A stretch of DNA of 64,000 nt from an uncultured bacterium (lineage in GTDB: Bacteria; Bacillota; Negativicutes; Veillonellales; Veillonellaceae). The position numbers were made by a program, and so were the translations under genes. The stretch is taken from assembly GCA_905214495.1 (NCBI GenBank), contig CAJMLW010000001.1:1-64000 (forward strand), given 5' to 3'. Each line of letters begins with the position of its first letter. The stretch's first letter is position 1. The notes below the pieces were generated by a model that searched no databases, was not told where the DNA came from, and was given only the letters and a program-made list of their open reading frames with translations. Positions 1 to 8,878 of this stretch are shown piece after piece.

Positions 1-2
1 CT

Positions 3-731
3 GTATGTTATGTAGAGCCTTCTCGTCGTCCAGCAGACGGTCGTTATGGTGATAACCCTAACCGTTTGTTCCAACATCATCAATTCCAAGTTATCGTGAA
101 ACCATCTCCAGATAATATTCAAGAATTGTACTTACAATCCTTGGCAACACTCGGTATTCACGCTGAAGATCACGATATCCGTTTCGTAGAGGATAACTGG
201 GAATCTCCAACATTGGGCGCTTGGGGCCTTGGCTGGGAAGTATGGCTCGACGGTATGGAAGTAACGCAGTTCACATATTTCCAACAAGTTGGTTCCATCG
301 ACTGTAAACCAGTTTCCGTAGAAATTACATACGGTTTAGAACGTTTGGCTATGTACATTCAAGGCGTAGAAAACGTATATGACCTTAAATGGAATGAACA
401 TGTTACATATGGTGATGTTTGGCATGCCAACGAAGTTGAACAATCCGTTTATAACTTTGAATTAGCTGATACAGATATGCTTTTCAAATTGTTTGATATG
501 TACGAAGCAGAAGCAAAACGCGTTTGCGGCGCAGGTTATGTATTACCAGCCTACGACTATGTATTGAAATGTTCACACACATTCAACTTGCTTGATTCCC
601 GTGGTGCTATTTCCATCAGCGAACGTACTGCTTTCATCGGCCGCGTACGTGCACTAGCTCGTATTTGTGCACAACAATACCTTGCTAAACGAGAAGAATT
701 GGGATTCCCACTTTTGAAAGGAGATAAATAA
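3..731 (+). CDS. glyQ: Glycyl-tRNA synthetase alpha subunit (5' truncated by window edge)
   Basis: This is the alpha chain of the alpha2beta2 bacterial glycyl-tRNA synthetase, which charges tRNA-Gly in the cytoplasm together with GlyS. The frame is open from base 3, so 242 residues are visible and about 50 N-terminal residues lie outside. The opening block [14 protein letters not shown] and the ending REELGFPL are typical of GlyQ. The stop is one base before the glyS ATG, and the glyS ribosome site (AAAGGAG) lies inside the glyQ end, so the two are translated as a pair. The ATG-like start at base 66 (a TTG) is internal and not a real start. Confidence 0.97.
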   Translation, partial: VCYVEPSRRPADGRYGDNPNRLFQHHQFQVIVKPSPDNIQELYLQSLATLGIHAEDHDIRFVEDNWESPTLGAWGLGWEVWLDGMEVTQFTYFQQVGSIDCKPVSVEITYGLERLAMYIQGVENVYDLKWNEHVTYGDVWHANEVEQSVYNFELADTDMLFKLFDMYEAEAKRVCGAGYVLPAYDYVLKCSHTFNLLDSRGAISISERTAFIGRVRALARICAQQYLAKREELGFPLLKGDK

Positions 732-732
732 G

Positions 733-2784
733 ATGGCCAAGGATTTATTATTTGAAATCGGTGCAGAAGAAATTCCTGCCGGCTTTATGCCAAATATCTT
801 AGGTCAATTGAAAACATTGGCTGAAACAAAATTAAATGATGCCCATCTTCCTTTTGAAAGCATCGCAACATACGGCACACCACGTCGTTTGGCTCTAATC
901 GTGAAAGGTCTTGCTGATACATCCGCTGAAATCAGCGAACGTCATAAAGGTCCTTCCGCATCCATCGCCTATGATGCTGATGGCAATCCTACAAAAGCAG
1001 CTATCGGCTTTGCCCGTGGTAAAGGTCTTGATGTAGCTGATCTCGTTGTAGAAGACGGCTATATTTACGCTGAAACTAAGACGGCAGGCGTACCTGCAAA
1101 AGATATCGTCACAGATATGTTGCCACAATTGATTACAGGTCTTAACTTCCCTAAATCCATGCATTGGGGCAATTTAGATGCTAAATTCGTACGTCCTGTA
1201 CGTTGGCTTGTAGCCTTACTTGATGAAGAAGTAATTCCTGTAGAGTTTGCTACTGTTAAATCTGGTAATGTAACACGTGGTCATCGTTTCTTAGGTGCTG
1301 ATGAAATCTCTATCAAAAATGCAGCATCCTATGTAGATACATTAAAAGAAAACTTTGTTATGGTTGATCAAGACGTGCGTCGTGAATTGATTTCCAAACA
1401 ATTACATGATATTGCAGCTTCTAAAAATGCATCCATCGTTTGGGATGATGATTTGTTAGAAGAAATCAACTACCTTGTTGAATGGCCTACAGCATTATGT
1501 GGTGGCTTTGAAGAGTCCTACTTGGCACTTCCAGATGCAGCTATCATCACACCAATGAAAGACCATCAACGTTATTTCCCATTGGTTAATCAAAACGGCA
1601 AATTATTGCCAATGTTCTTAACTGTTCGCAACGGCTCCGATCATTCTATTGAAGTAGTTCAAGCTGGTAATGAACGTGTATTGCGCGCACGTCTTGATGA
1701 TGCTAAATTCTTCTTCAATGAAGACCGCAAGAAACCTCTTATCGACCGTCAAGATGGTTTGACAAAAATCGTGTTCCAAGAAGGTCTTGGTAACTTGGCT
1801 GACAAAACTGAACGTTTGTTAACATTAGGCCGTGTGTTCAGTGAAGAATGTGAATTACACGAAGATGCGCGCGTCGTATTAGAACGTGCTACTGAACTTG
1901 CCAAAACAGACCTTACAACAGGTATGGTTACAGAATTTACCGAATTACAAGGTGTAATGGGTAAAGAATATGCGTTACTTGACGGTGAATCCCCAGAAGT
2001 AGCAGAAGCTATTTTTGAACAATATTTACCTCGTTTTGCAGGCGACGTATTGCCTCAAACAGAAGCTGGTAAAGTGTTGTCCATTATTGACAAAATTGAT
2101 AATATCGTTGCAACATTTAGCCGTGGTTTGATTCCTACAGGCTCCCAAGATCCATATGCATTGCGCCGTCAAACAATTGGTATCTTGAACATATTGCTTA
2201 ACAGCGAATGGAATATTTCCTTGCGTCCAATCATCGTGGAATCTATGAATCTTCTTAATGTGCCTACAGATAAACAAGATGAATTGCTTGGCCAAGTAGA
2301 AGAATTCATTACATTGCGTTTGAAAAATATCTTCCTTGATCGTGAAGTGCCTTATCACGTAATCGACTTGTTGTTATCTAACAATGAATTGTCCGTTGCC
2401 GATGCTGAAGGTCTTGTGAAAGCTCTCTTGGCAAACCGCATTGATGAAAATGTTGAATTAGTACAAGCTTTCACACGTATGTATAATCTTGTGAAAGATG
2501 TAACATATTCTGGTGTTGATGAAAGCCTATTGAAAGAAGATGCAGAACGTGCCTTGTATGAAATGGCTACGAAAGCATCTGAAGCAAGTATCGATGCATG
2601 GGATAAAAATGACTATGACGCTGTTGTGGCAGTACCTGCTACATTGGTGCCTGCCATCAATACACTCTTTGAAGATGTTATGGTTATGGACAAAGATGAA
2701 GCTATTAAAGCTAACCGTTTACAACTTGTTCGTTTGGCATATAGCGTAATGGCTATTATCGGCGATATTAGTGCATTAAAATAA
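733..2784 (+). CDS. glyS: Glycyl-tRNA synthetase beta subunit
   Basis: This is the tRNA-recognising beta chain of heterotetrameric glycyl-tRNA synthetase. It has 683 residues, the normal length of about 680-690. The N-terminus begins KDLLFEIGAEEIPAGFM, a hallmark of GlyS, and the C-terminal 100 residues form the DALR-type anticodon-binding region. AAAGGAG lies 8 bases before the ATG. It directly follows glyQ and is followed by a strong hairpin terminator. Nothing is odd in the reading frame. Confidence 0.98.
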   Translation: MAKDLLFEIGAEEIPAGFMPNILGQLKTLAETKLNDAHLPFESIATYGTPRRLALIVKGLADTSAEISERHKGPSASIAYDADGNPTKAAIGFARGKGLDVADLVVEDGYIYAETKTAGVPAKDIVTDMLPQLITGLNFPKSMHWGNLDAKFVRPVRWLVALLDEEVIPVEFATVKSGNVTRGHRFLGADEISIKNAASYVDTLKENFVMVDQDVRRELISKQLHDIAASKNASIVWDDDLLEEINYLVEWPTALCGGFEESYLALPDAAIITPMKDHQRYFPLVNQNGKLLPMFLTVRNGSDHSIEVVQAGNERVLRARLDDAKFFFNEDRKKPLIDRQDGLTKIVFQEGLGNLADKTERLLTLGRVFSEECELHEDARVVLERATELAKTDLTTGMVTEFTELQGVMGKEYALLDGESPEVAEAIFEQYLPRFAGDVLPQTEAGKVLSIIDKIDNIVATFSRGLIPTGSQDPYALRRQTIGILNILLNSEWNISLRPIIVESMNLLNVPTDKQDELLGQVEEFITLRLKNIFLDREVPYHVIDLLLSNNELSVADAEGLVKALLANRIDENVELVQAFTRMYNLVKDVTYSGVDESLLKEDAERALYEMATKASEASIDAWDKNDYDAVVAVPATLVPAINTLFEDVMVMDKDEAIKANRLQLVRLAYSVMAIIGDISALK

Positions 2785-2837
2785 CATATATTTTATATAG
2801 TTAGGAAATTACATTTGTCTTAACTATGTGAAACTGA

Positions 2838-2868
2838 GGAAAGGCAACTGTGGTTGCCTTTTCTTTAT
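2838..2868 (+). terminator. Rho-independent terminator of glyQS
   Basis: GGAAAGGCAAC pairs with GTTGCCTTTTC around a four-base TGTG loop, followed by a T-rich stretch. It sits about 55 bases after the glyS stop. Confidence 0.85.
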
Positions 2869-2930
2869 GCAGGAATTTTGGCATCTATGTCGAATACATA
2901 AAGTATACAAAGTTGTAAGGAGATGTCATT

Positions 2931-3302
2931 ATGATTACAAATGTTGAATTATTCAATGCCCTCCGTAATGTGACGGCTAAGCGTGAAGGTTCACGTTATA
3001 GAATACTTATGGAATTATATACTATCGGTAAGGGAACGAGCCAACGTGTATTAGTGGATAGTTTACAGATTCGTCCAGCTACCGTATCAGAGCAACTGGA
3101 TGTACTCATACAATTGGGGTTTGTAGAAAAGACTATCGATACGATGGATAAGCGGACAACTGTTGTAACACTAACCGATGCAGGGAAAGAAGAAGCACAT
3201 AGTTTAGTTGAACATAGGGAACAGCAGTTAGCTCATCGGTTTAGACGATTATCGCCAGAGGATCGACAAGATTTGTATGACCTATTAGGCCGTATTGATT
3301 AA
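2931..3302 (+). CDS. MarR-type winged-helix transcriptional regulator
   Basis: This 123-residue cytoplasmic protein looks like a small MarR-family DNA-binding regulator. The winged-helix region spans about residues 20-90: helix-turn-helix TSQRVLVDSLQIRPATVSEQL, then LIQLGFVEKT and a wing with DKRTTVVTLTDAGKE, which is the typical MarR wing. AAGGAG lies 9 bases before the ATG. It stands alone between the glyQS terminator and rplS, so the target is unknown; autoregulation is a usual trait of the family but no clear palindromic operator was seen upstream. Confidence 0.8.
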   Translation: MITNVELFNALRNVTAKREGSRYRILMELYTIGKGTSQRVLVDSLQIRPATVSEQLDVLIQLGFVEKTIDTMDKRTTVVTLTDAGKEEAHSLVEHREQQLAHRFRRLSPEDRQDLYDLLGRID

Positions 3303-3401
3303 GCTATATACTTATATAGTTGTGGTGAAATGGGTATATAAATCTATACAAGATATAGTGTGCAACCTCTTGCATTGTACATTGACTTGTGATAATATAT
3401 T

Positions 3402-3470
3402 ACTGTTAATTTGAGACAGTCCGCTGCCTATAAGGTGTAGGTATTGAATGTCTGCAAACAGGAGGAAACA
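3402..3470 (+). promoter_or_regulatory. Possible L19 leader (autoregulatory 5' UTR of rplS)
   Basis: AGACA (3414-3418) can pair with TGTCT (3449-3453), enclosing an apical hairpin built from CTGCC and GGTGTAG. A stretch GATAAT at 3391-3396 preceded by TGT could be the -10. Low-GC Gram-positives carry a ribosomal-protein leader at this spot upstream of rplS; the assignment here is by position and by pairing read by eye. Confidence 0.45.
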
Positions 3471-3812
3471 ATGAACATTATTAACGTACTTGAACAAGAA
3501 CAACTTCGTACAGACATCCCTACTTTCCGTGCTGGTGATACAGTACGCGTACACGTAAAAGTAGTGGAAGGTAGCCGTGAACGTATCCAAGTATTCGAAG
3601 GCTTGGTAATTAAACGTCAAAACGGTGGCGTACGTGAAACTTTCACAGTTCGTCGTATTGCATCCGGTGTAGGTGTAGAACGTACATTCCCACTTCACAG
3701 CCCACGCTTAGCTAAAATCGAAGTTATGCGCCGTGGTGTTGTTCGTCGTGCTAAATTGTACTACTTACGTAACCTTACTGGTAAAGCTGCTCGTATTCGC
3801 GAAAAACGCTAA
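3471..3812 (+). CDS. rplS: 50S ribosomal protein L19
   Basis: L19 is a large-subunit protein near the 30S-50S interface. From the ATG at 3471 the product is 113 residues, the usual length of about 115. The start [16 protein letters not shown], the block [16 protein letters not shown] and the end [17 protein letters not shown] are diagnostic. An upstream in-frame TTG at 3444 would give 9 extra residues, but AGGAGG lies 6 bases before 3471, which fixes that start. A terminator follows directly. Confidence 0.97.
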   Translation: MNIINVLEQEQLRTDIPTFRAGDTVRVHVKVVEGSRERIQVFEGLVIKRQNGGVRETFTVRRIASGVGVERTFPLHSPRLAKIEVMRRGVVRRAKLYYLRNLTGKAARIREKR

Positions 3813-3817
3813 TGTTC

Positions 3818-3850
3818 TTAAAAGGCTGCCGTTGGCAGCCTTTTATTTTT
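3818..3850 (+). terminator. Rho-independent terminator of rplS
   Basis: AAAAGGCTGCC pairs with GGCAGCCTTTT around a GTT loop, followed by ATTTTT. It separates rplS from rbgA. Confidence 0.9.
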
Positions 3851-3903
3851 GCTAAAATATAGATATAAATATATTCATATAAGATAGATAGAAAGGAGAC
3901 ATT

Positions 3904-4809
3904 ATGGCAGATTCACCTATCGTACATTGGTTCCCTGGGCATATGGCAAAAGCGACGCGTATGATAACGGAGTACATCAAAAAGGTAGACGTTGTTATCG
4001 AGTTATTAGATGCGCGTATTCCTCGTTCTAGTGCGAACCCAGTTATCTTAGAGTTAGTTGGTCAAAAACCGCATATTGTACTGTTAAATAAGGTAGATTT
4101 AGCAGATGCAAAAGCAACGAAGGAATGGACAGAATTCTTTACAAAACAAGGCATAACTGTATTAGCTATCGATTCCAAATCTGGGAAGGGCAATAAAAAA
4201 TTAGTATCTACTGTAGAACGTCTCAGCAAACCTATCATAGATCGTTGGGTAGCCAAGGGCATACGTAGTCGCTCTATACGTACCATCATCTTAGGCATTC
4301 CTAATGTAGGGAAATCTACATTAATTAATTCCTTGGCTGGTTCTGCAGCAACTCGTACGGCTAATAAGGCAGGTCACACGCGTGGTCAACAATGGGTTAA
4401 AATCGGTAAGAATATGGAATTGCTCGATACGCCAGGCGTATTATGGCCTAAATTAGAGGACCAACGGGCTGCCGCACGTCTTGCTATGACAGGTGCTATC
4501 TCTGATGATGTGTACGATTTAGAGCATGTAATTAAGCAATTGTTAAACCATCTATTGACGAATACACCTAATATTTTAGTTGAACGCTACAAATTAAAAG
4601 AAGAAGAGATGGCCGATGTGGATACAATTCTTGAAAGCATTGGCCGTCGTCGAGGCTGTCTTGTAAGCGGTGGTGTTGTTGACCTTGATAAGGCGCGTCG
4701 CATTATTTTGCAAGACTATCGCAATACAAAGCTTGGTACAATTACGCTAGACCAAGTCGATGAAGAGCCTTATTATCCAGAAGATGGTGAGGAAACACAT
4801 AATGGATAA
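3904..4809 (+). CDS. rbgA: Ribosome biogenesis GTPase RbgA (YlqF)
   Basis: This circularly permuted GTPase is needed late in 50S subunit assembly. The permuted order of G motifs is visible: G4 LLNKVDLAD near residue 60, then G1 GIPNVGKST near residue 138, then G3 DTPG near residue 178. The N-terminus HWFPGHMAKA is typical of YlqF. It has 301 residues, slightly longer than the Bacillus protein. AAAGGAG precedes the ATG. The gene overlaps rnhB by 8 bases. rplS-ylqF-rnhB order is common in Firmicutes, although a signal peptidase gene often found between them is absent. Confidence 0.95.
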   Translation: MADSPIVHWFPGHMAKATRMITEYIKKVDVVIELLDARIPRSSANPVILELVGQKPHIVLLNKVDLADAKATKEWTEFFTKQGITVLAIDSKSGKGNKKLVSTVERLSKPIIDRWVAKGIRSRSIRTIILGIPNVGKSTLINSLAGSAATRTANKAGHTRGQQWVKIGKNMELLDTPGVLWPKLEDQRAAARLAMTGAISDDVYDLEHVIKQLLNHLLTNTPNILVERYKLKEEEMADVDTILESIGRRRGCLVSGGVVDLDKARRIILQDYRNTKLGTITLDQVDEEPYYPEDGEETHNG

Positions 4810-5602
4810 GGATATATTTGCTAAGTTAAAGGTAGCTGATATTAAGGCCCTTTTTGAAACGGAACAAGCTTTGGAAATTTTACTATTAGCACAAGAGGAT
4901 ACTCGTAGTTCCGTTCAAAAGTTAGCAGCTTCTTATATTAAACGTCAAGAAAAAGAGCTAAAAGAACAACAACGCTTGATGAGCATGTACGATTATGAAG
5001 GTATATTCTATGATGAAGGGATATATTATGTGGCTGGCGTCGATGAGGTCGGGCGCGGTCCCATTGCAGGCCCTGTTACCGTAGCTGCGGTCATTTTACC
5101 TCCTATGACATTAATTCCAGGCCTTAATGATTCTAAAAAGCTAACCGAAGAGAAACGTGAAGCATTGTATGATATCATCATGGATGAAGCTGTAGCGGTT
5201 AGCTGTATTTCTTATGGTCCAGAAAAAATTGATGAGCTCAATATTTATGAGGCTACACGTCAAGCGATGTACGAGGCTATTCGCACCTTAGATGTACCGG
5301 CAGAGGCTGTTGTAGCGGATGCGATGAAATTACCTGATTTAACAATTCCTGTTGAATCCATCATCAAGGGCGATAGCAAAAGTGCTAATATTGCAGCAGC
5401 ATCTATCATTGCAAAAGTTACGCGGGATCGATATATGAAGAGCCTCGATGAAGAGTATCCTGGCTATGGTTTTGGTATCCATAAGGGATATTATACAGAA
5501 CTTCATAAAGAAGCTGTGGAGCAACAAGGTGTGACACCATTGCATAGAAAAAGCTTTGAACCGATTAAATCAATTGTTGGATGGCATCGAGAAGAAAATT
5601 AA
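4802..5602 (+). CDS. rnhB: Ribonuclease HII
   Basis: RNase HII removes ribonucleotides from DNA and RNA from RNA-DNA hybrids. I place the start at 4802 (MDKDIFAKLKV), preceded by GGTGAGGA, giving 266 residues; an in-frame ATG at 4760 lies inside rbgA and lacks a ribosome site. Catalytic motif VDEVGRGPIAGPV carries the first Asp and Glu, NDSKKL and KGDSKSANIAAASIIAKVTRD follow, and the C-terminal GIHKGYYT block is intact. The roughly 75-residue N-terminal extension before the catalytic domain is typical for Firmicute RnhB. Confidence 0.95.
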   Translation: MDKDIFAKLKVADIKALFETEQALEILLLAQEDTRSSVQKLAASYIKRQEKELKEQQRLMSMYDYEGIFYDEGIYYVAGVDEVGRGPIAGPVTVAAVILPPMTLIPGLNDSKKLTEEKREALYDIIMDEAVAVSCISYGPEKIDELNIYEATRQAMYEAIRTLDVPAEAVVADAMKLPDLTIPVESIIKGDSKSANIAAASIIAKVTRDRYMKSLDEEYPGYGFGIHKGYYTELHKEAVEQQGVTPLHRKSFEPIKSIVGWHREEN

Positions 5603-5646
5603 ATAGATAATATACTTAATTATGAAATAAAAATGAAAAATCTATG

Positions 5647-5698
5647 AAAAAGAGGTTCCTATTGGTCACCTAGGTGACTATTAGGAACCTCTTTTCTA
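5647..5698 (+). terminator. Long hairpin terminator after rnhB
   Basis: AGAGGTTCCTA (5651-5661) pairs with TAGGAACCTCT (5682-5692), enclosing a second inner stem GTCACC/GGTGAC, followed by TTTT. The flanking A-run also makes it plausible on the other strand. Confidence 0.9.
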
Positions 5699-5774
5699 TT
5701 TATATTCATGGTCAGACCGGCTTATGTTGTATATATAAGTATTCGAAAGCATCTATATACATAAGGAGGTAACC

Positions 5775-6176
5775 ATGAATACGATGAATTGTGAACAAAA
5801 TTGTAACCTATTAGATGCAAAAGCTCTTGGTAATTGGGGAGAAGATATTGCTCGACAGTATATTGAGCAACAAGGATTGAAAATTGTAACGACCAATTAC
5901 AAAACAAAGGTAGGTGAAATTGATATTATCGCCAAAAATGGGCTGACCTATCATTTTATTGAAATTAAGGCGCGTCGTGGTGTCACCCATGGATTGCCAC
6001 GGGAAGCAGTTTCCAAACGTAAACAGAAACATATTAAGCAGGCAGCCATGTATTTTATACGGGATTTGCGGGCCCAGAACCGCAAATGGAAGGAACTGTC
6101 CTTTGATGTGGTTGAGGTATATGTACATGAGGACCTTAAGGCCACTGTACACTATATGCCTCAGTGTTTCATGTAG
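5775..6176 (+). CDS. yraN: YraN family (UPF0102) endonuclease-like protein
   Basis: This 133-residue protein has the YraN fold, a PD-(D/E)XK nuclease-like family of unsettled function that often sits beside comM and dprA. Visible motifs are LGNWGEDIARQYIEQQG, then the nuclease-like core KVGEIDIIAKNGLTYHFIEIKAR (acidic residue, then E-x-K) and a VSKRKQKHI helix. AAGGAGGT lies 7 bases before the ATG. It opens the run yraN-comM-dprA-topA-trmFO, with comM starting 10 bases after its stop. Confidence 0.9.
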   Translation: MNTMNCEQNCNLLDAKALGNWGEDIARQYIEQQGLKIVTTNYKTKVGEIDIIAKNGLTYHFIEIKARRGVTHGLPREAVSKRKQKHIKQAAMYFIRDLRAQNRKWKELSFDVVEVYVHEDLKATVHYMPQCFM

Positions 6177-6186
6177 GAGGCCCATT

Positions 6187-7758
6187 ATGTATGCAAAGGT
6201 CTATGGTGCTACCATAGATGGTTTAGATGGCGTCGTTGTAACAGTAGAGGTGGACATATCCCAAGGGCTACCTGTCTTTGACATCGTGGGACTCCCCAAT
6301 CAAGCTGTAAAAGAATCGAGAGAACGCGTACGGGCGGCCATTAAAAATAGTGGATTTGATTTTCCTATGCGACGCATCGTCGTCAATTTAGGACCAGCAG
6401 AGGTACGAAAAAGTAGTTCTGGATTAGATTTGCCCATAGCCATAGGTGTATTAGCCGCATCAGGTCAAATCAGATTAAGCAAACCTAAACTAACATAATT
6501 ATTACAATCAACTCTGTTTATTGGCGAATTATCCTTAGATGGCAGTCTGAAAAAGACACAAGGCATTCTTAGTATGGCTATGAAAGCACTTGATGATAAG
6601 CTACTTACAATCTTTACCAGTAAAGATAATGTATCATTGCTGCACAATATAGAAGTAATTACATCCTATGGTGCACATACATTAGAGGATGTTGTAAAAC
6701 TTATAATGCGACCGGATGAATATCGTATAGACACTGTTGATGACGATTGTAATGACGCAGTCAACAGCCTCATTGATTACAAGGATGTGCAAGGCCAAGA
6801 GCTAGGAAAACGAGCCATGGTTATTGCTGCTGCTGGTGTTCACCACGTGATGATGATAGGTCCGCCTGGATCTGGTAAAACTATGTTGGCAGAACGATTA
6901 CCAACCATTTTACCACCCTTAAGTTGGGAGGAGCGGCTAGAAACAACACGCATTCATGATGTGGCAGGGTTGCTCGAAAAGAATACGCTGATTGCTAAAC
7001 GGCCTTTTAGATGTCCTCACCATACAGCAACCTTGGCGAGCATCATAGGGGGCGGTAGTAATGCAAAACCGGGAGAAATTACATTAGCCCATAAAGGGGT
7101 GCTATTTATTGATGAAGCACCAGAATTTCCGCGCTATGTATTAGATGCGTTACGGCAACCATTAGAATCTCATATGATTACTGTGAATCGTTTACAAAAT
7201 AGTTATGACTATCCAGCAGATTTTATATGTATACTCGCCGCTAATCCATGTCCTTGTGGATATTATGGGGACACCCATAAGGAGTGTGTTTGTAGTTCTA
7301 CAGAGTTAGAAAGATATCAGCATAAAATATCTGGGCCTATATTGGACCGCATAGATCTATTCATCCTTGTAGAGAGACCTAGTTTTAACGATATGTTATG
7401 TATGGATTCTGATTCTATGAGCAGTGCAGCTATGAAACAACTCGTGGAGCAAGGGCGCCAGATGCAATTAGAACGTTTCCAAGACCAACCATTTAAGTCA
7501 AATGGTGCCTTGCCACATGGCGCTATTCGTGAACTTTGTAATATACGCGATGATTGCTGGGGCTTGTTAGGAGACGTATATGAACGATTTCATTTTACAG
7601 GGCGTAGCTTTGATCGATTGCTGAAGGTGAGTCGAACCATTGCAGATTTAGATGGGTCCTTATATATAGAAAACGAACATATTTCAGAAGCGATGATGTA
7701 TCGGCACATTCCATATCATGTGTCGAGGATAGGAGTTCATGATGGAGCAACAGTATGA
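6187..7758 (+). pseudogene. comM: comM (YifB) Mg-chelatase-like AAA+ helicase, interrupted by one in-frame TAA
   Basis: ComM/YifB is a hexameric AAA+ branch-migration helicase that promotes integration of transformed DNA. The reading frame from the ATG at 6187 (MYAKVYGATIDGLDG) runs 103 codons to a TAA at 6496-6498 and then continues in the same frame with LLQSTLFIGELSLDG, a diagnostic YifB block, to 7758. Removing the stop gives about 523 codons, close to the family length of about 505. Walker A GPPGSGKTM lies near residue 225 and Walker B VLFIDEAPEF follows; the C-terminal domain is intact. No frameshift is needed. The second part could restart at the ATG at 6574, which would lack the N-terminal domain. 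GGAGG precedes the first start. A strain-specific nonsense mutation, or a sequencing error, fits best. Confidence 0.88.
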
Positions 7759-8878
7759 AAGTAATTTTTACATTGCCGCCATGCAGAGTATTTCTTCACT
7801 AGGGGCGGCTACGATACGTGATTTAGTCGAAAAGTTTGGAGATCCTTATAAGGCATGGTGTGCTTTACAAAATCGTAAGAATCTAACGACAATACTAGGC
7901 ATTCCGTCCACAAAATATAGGCAAATCGAGAAAGAGGCGACTGACGAACGATTACAGACTATCTATAAGGCTCTTAAGAACTGGCATATAGAATATATTA
8001 CGTACCTTGACGTATTATTCCCTGGGCATTTGCAAGAGATATACAATCCGCCAGCCGTCATATTTGTGAGAGGAAATGTATCGCTATTAGATGATAAGAC
8101 GATGAAAATTGCCATGGTAGGAGCTCGAAAATGTTCTGATTATGGTCGTAATGTGGCACTGCGGATAGGTAAGGAACTAGCTGCGTATAATGTGGCCATA
8201 GTCAGCGGTGGTGCACGGGGTATAGATAGTCATAGCCATGAAGGTGCTTTAGCGGCAAAGGGACAAGTAATCGTTGTTATGGGATGCGGTTTAGATATTG
8301 TATACCCACCGGAGAATAAACGGTTATTTGATGCCGTTCTTAAGAACAATGGTTTATTAGTATCAGAATATCCTCCCGGTACACCGCCATCAGGAGTCCA
8401 TTTTCCCGCAAGGAATCGCATTATTAGTGGGCTTTCACAAATCATCATCGTAGTAGAGGCCAAGGCGAGCAGTGGGTCTCTGATAACGGCTGATATGGCC
8501 GCCAATGAAGGCCGTGAAATCTATGTGGTGCCTGGCAGTATTTTAAGCAATGTAGCGGAGGGCAATCACTGGCTCATGCGCCAAGGGGCTAATATATTGA
8601 CGAAAGCACAAGATATAATCGAGGATTATGAGTTAAAGCCCCGTGTAGTTGATACGCAAGGGCCCGATGTGTTAAGCTTTAAGGTAGAATGGGAGGTCGT
8701 GTTGAGTACAATTCCTACCGATCAATGTATTAGTGTAGGCGATTTAATCAAGAAAACACACATTCCATTACAACGATTACAAAGTATTTTATTAGACCTT
8801 GAAATGAAACATATGATTGAGAAGGTTCATTCTAAGGGCTATATTAACATAATCGGGAGTGATGTACTTGTCCATTAA
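7742..8878 (+). CDS. dprA: DNA-processing protein DprA (Smf)
   Basis: DprA binds incoming single-stranded DNA and loads RecA during transformation. It has about 378 residues. The extended Rossmann fold spans about residues 105-290: VGARKCSDYGRNVALRIG, SGGARGIDSHSHEGAL, PARNRIISGLS and GSLITADMAANEGREIYVVPG. A winged-helix tail (residues about 310-379) ends with LEMKHMIEKVHSKGY. AGGAG lies 6 bases before the ATG at 7742; another ATG sits one codon earlier. It overlaps the comM end by 17 bases and topA by about 20 bases. Confidence 0.96.
   Translation: MEQQYESNFYIAAMQSISSLGAATIRDLVEKFGDPYKAWCALQNRKNLTTILGIPSTKYRQIEKEATDERLQTIYKALKNWHIEYITYLDVLFPGHLQEIYNPPAVIFVRGNVSLLDDKTMKIAMVGARKCSDYGRNVALRIGKELAAYNVAIVSGGARGIDSHSHEGALAAKGQVIVVMGCGLDIVYPPENKRLFDAVLKNNGLLVSEYPPGTPPSGVHFPARNRIISGLSQIIIVVEAKASSGSLITADMAANEGREIYVVPGSILSNVAEGNHWLMRQGANILTKAQDIIEDYELKPRVVDTQGPDVLSFKVEWEVVLSTIPTDQCISVGDLIKKTHIPLQRLQSILLDLEMKHMIEKVHSKGYINIIGSDVLVH

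Noticed and set aside
3444..3470. Extended N-terminus of L19 from the TTG at 3444
   Set aside because: The ribosome site AGGAGG lies inside this extension and points to the ATG at 3471.
5811..6185. Minus-strand ORF of 124 residues opposite yraN
   Set aside because: YraN on the plus strand has clear family motifs and a strong ribosome site; the antisense frame has neither.
6574..7758. Independent ATPase gene starting at 6574
   Set aside because: Its N-terminal residues and the preceding ones match one continuous comM frame; no ribosome site precedes 6574.
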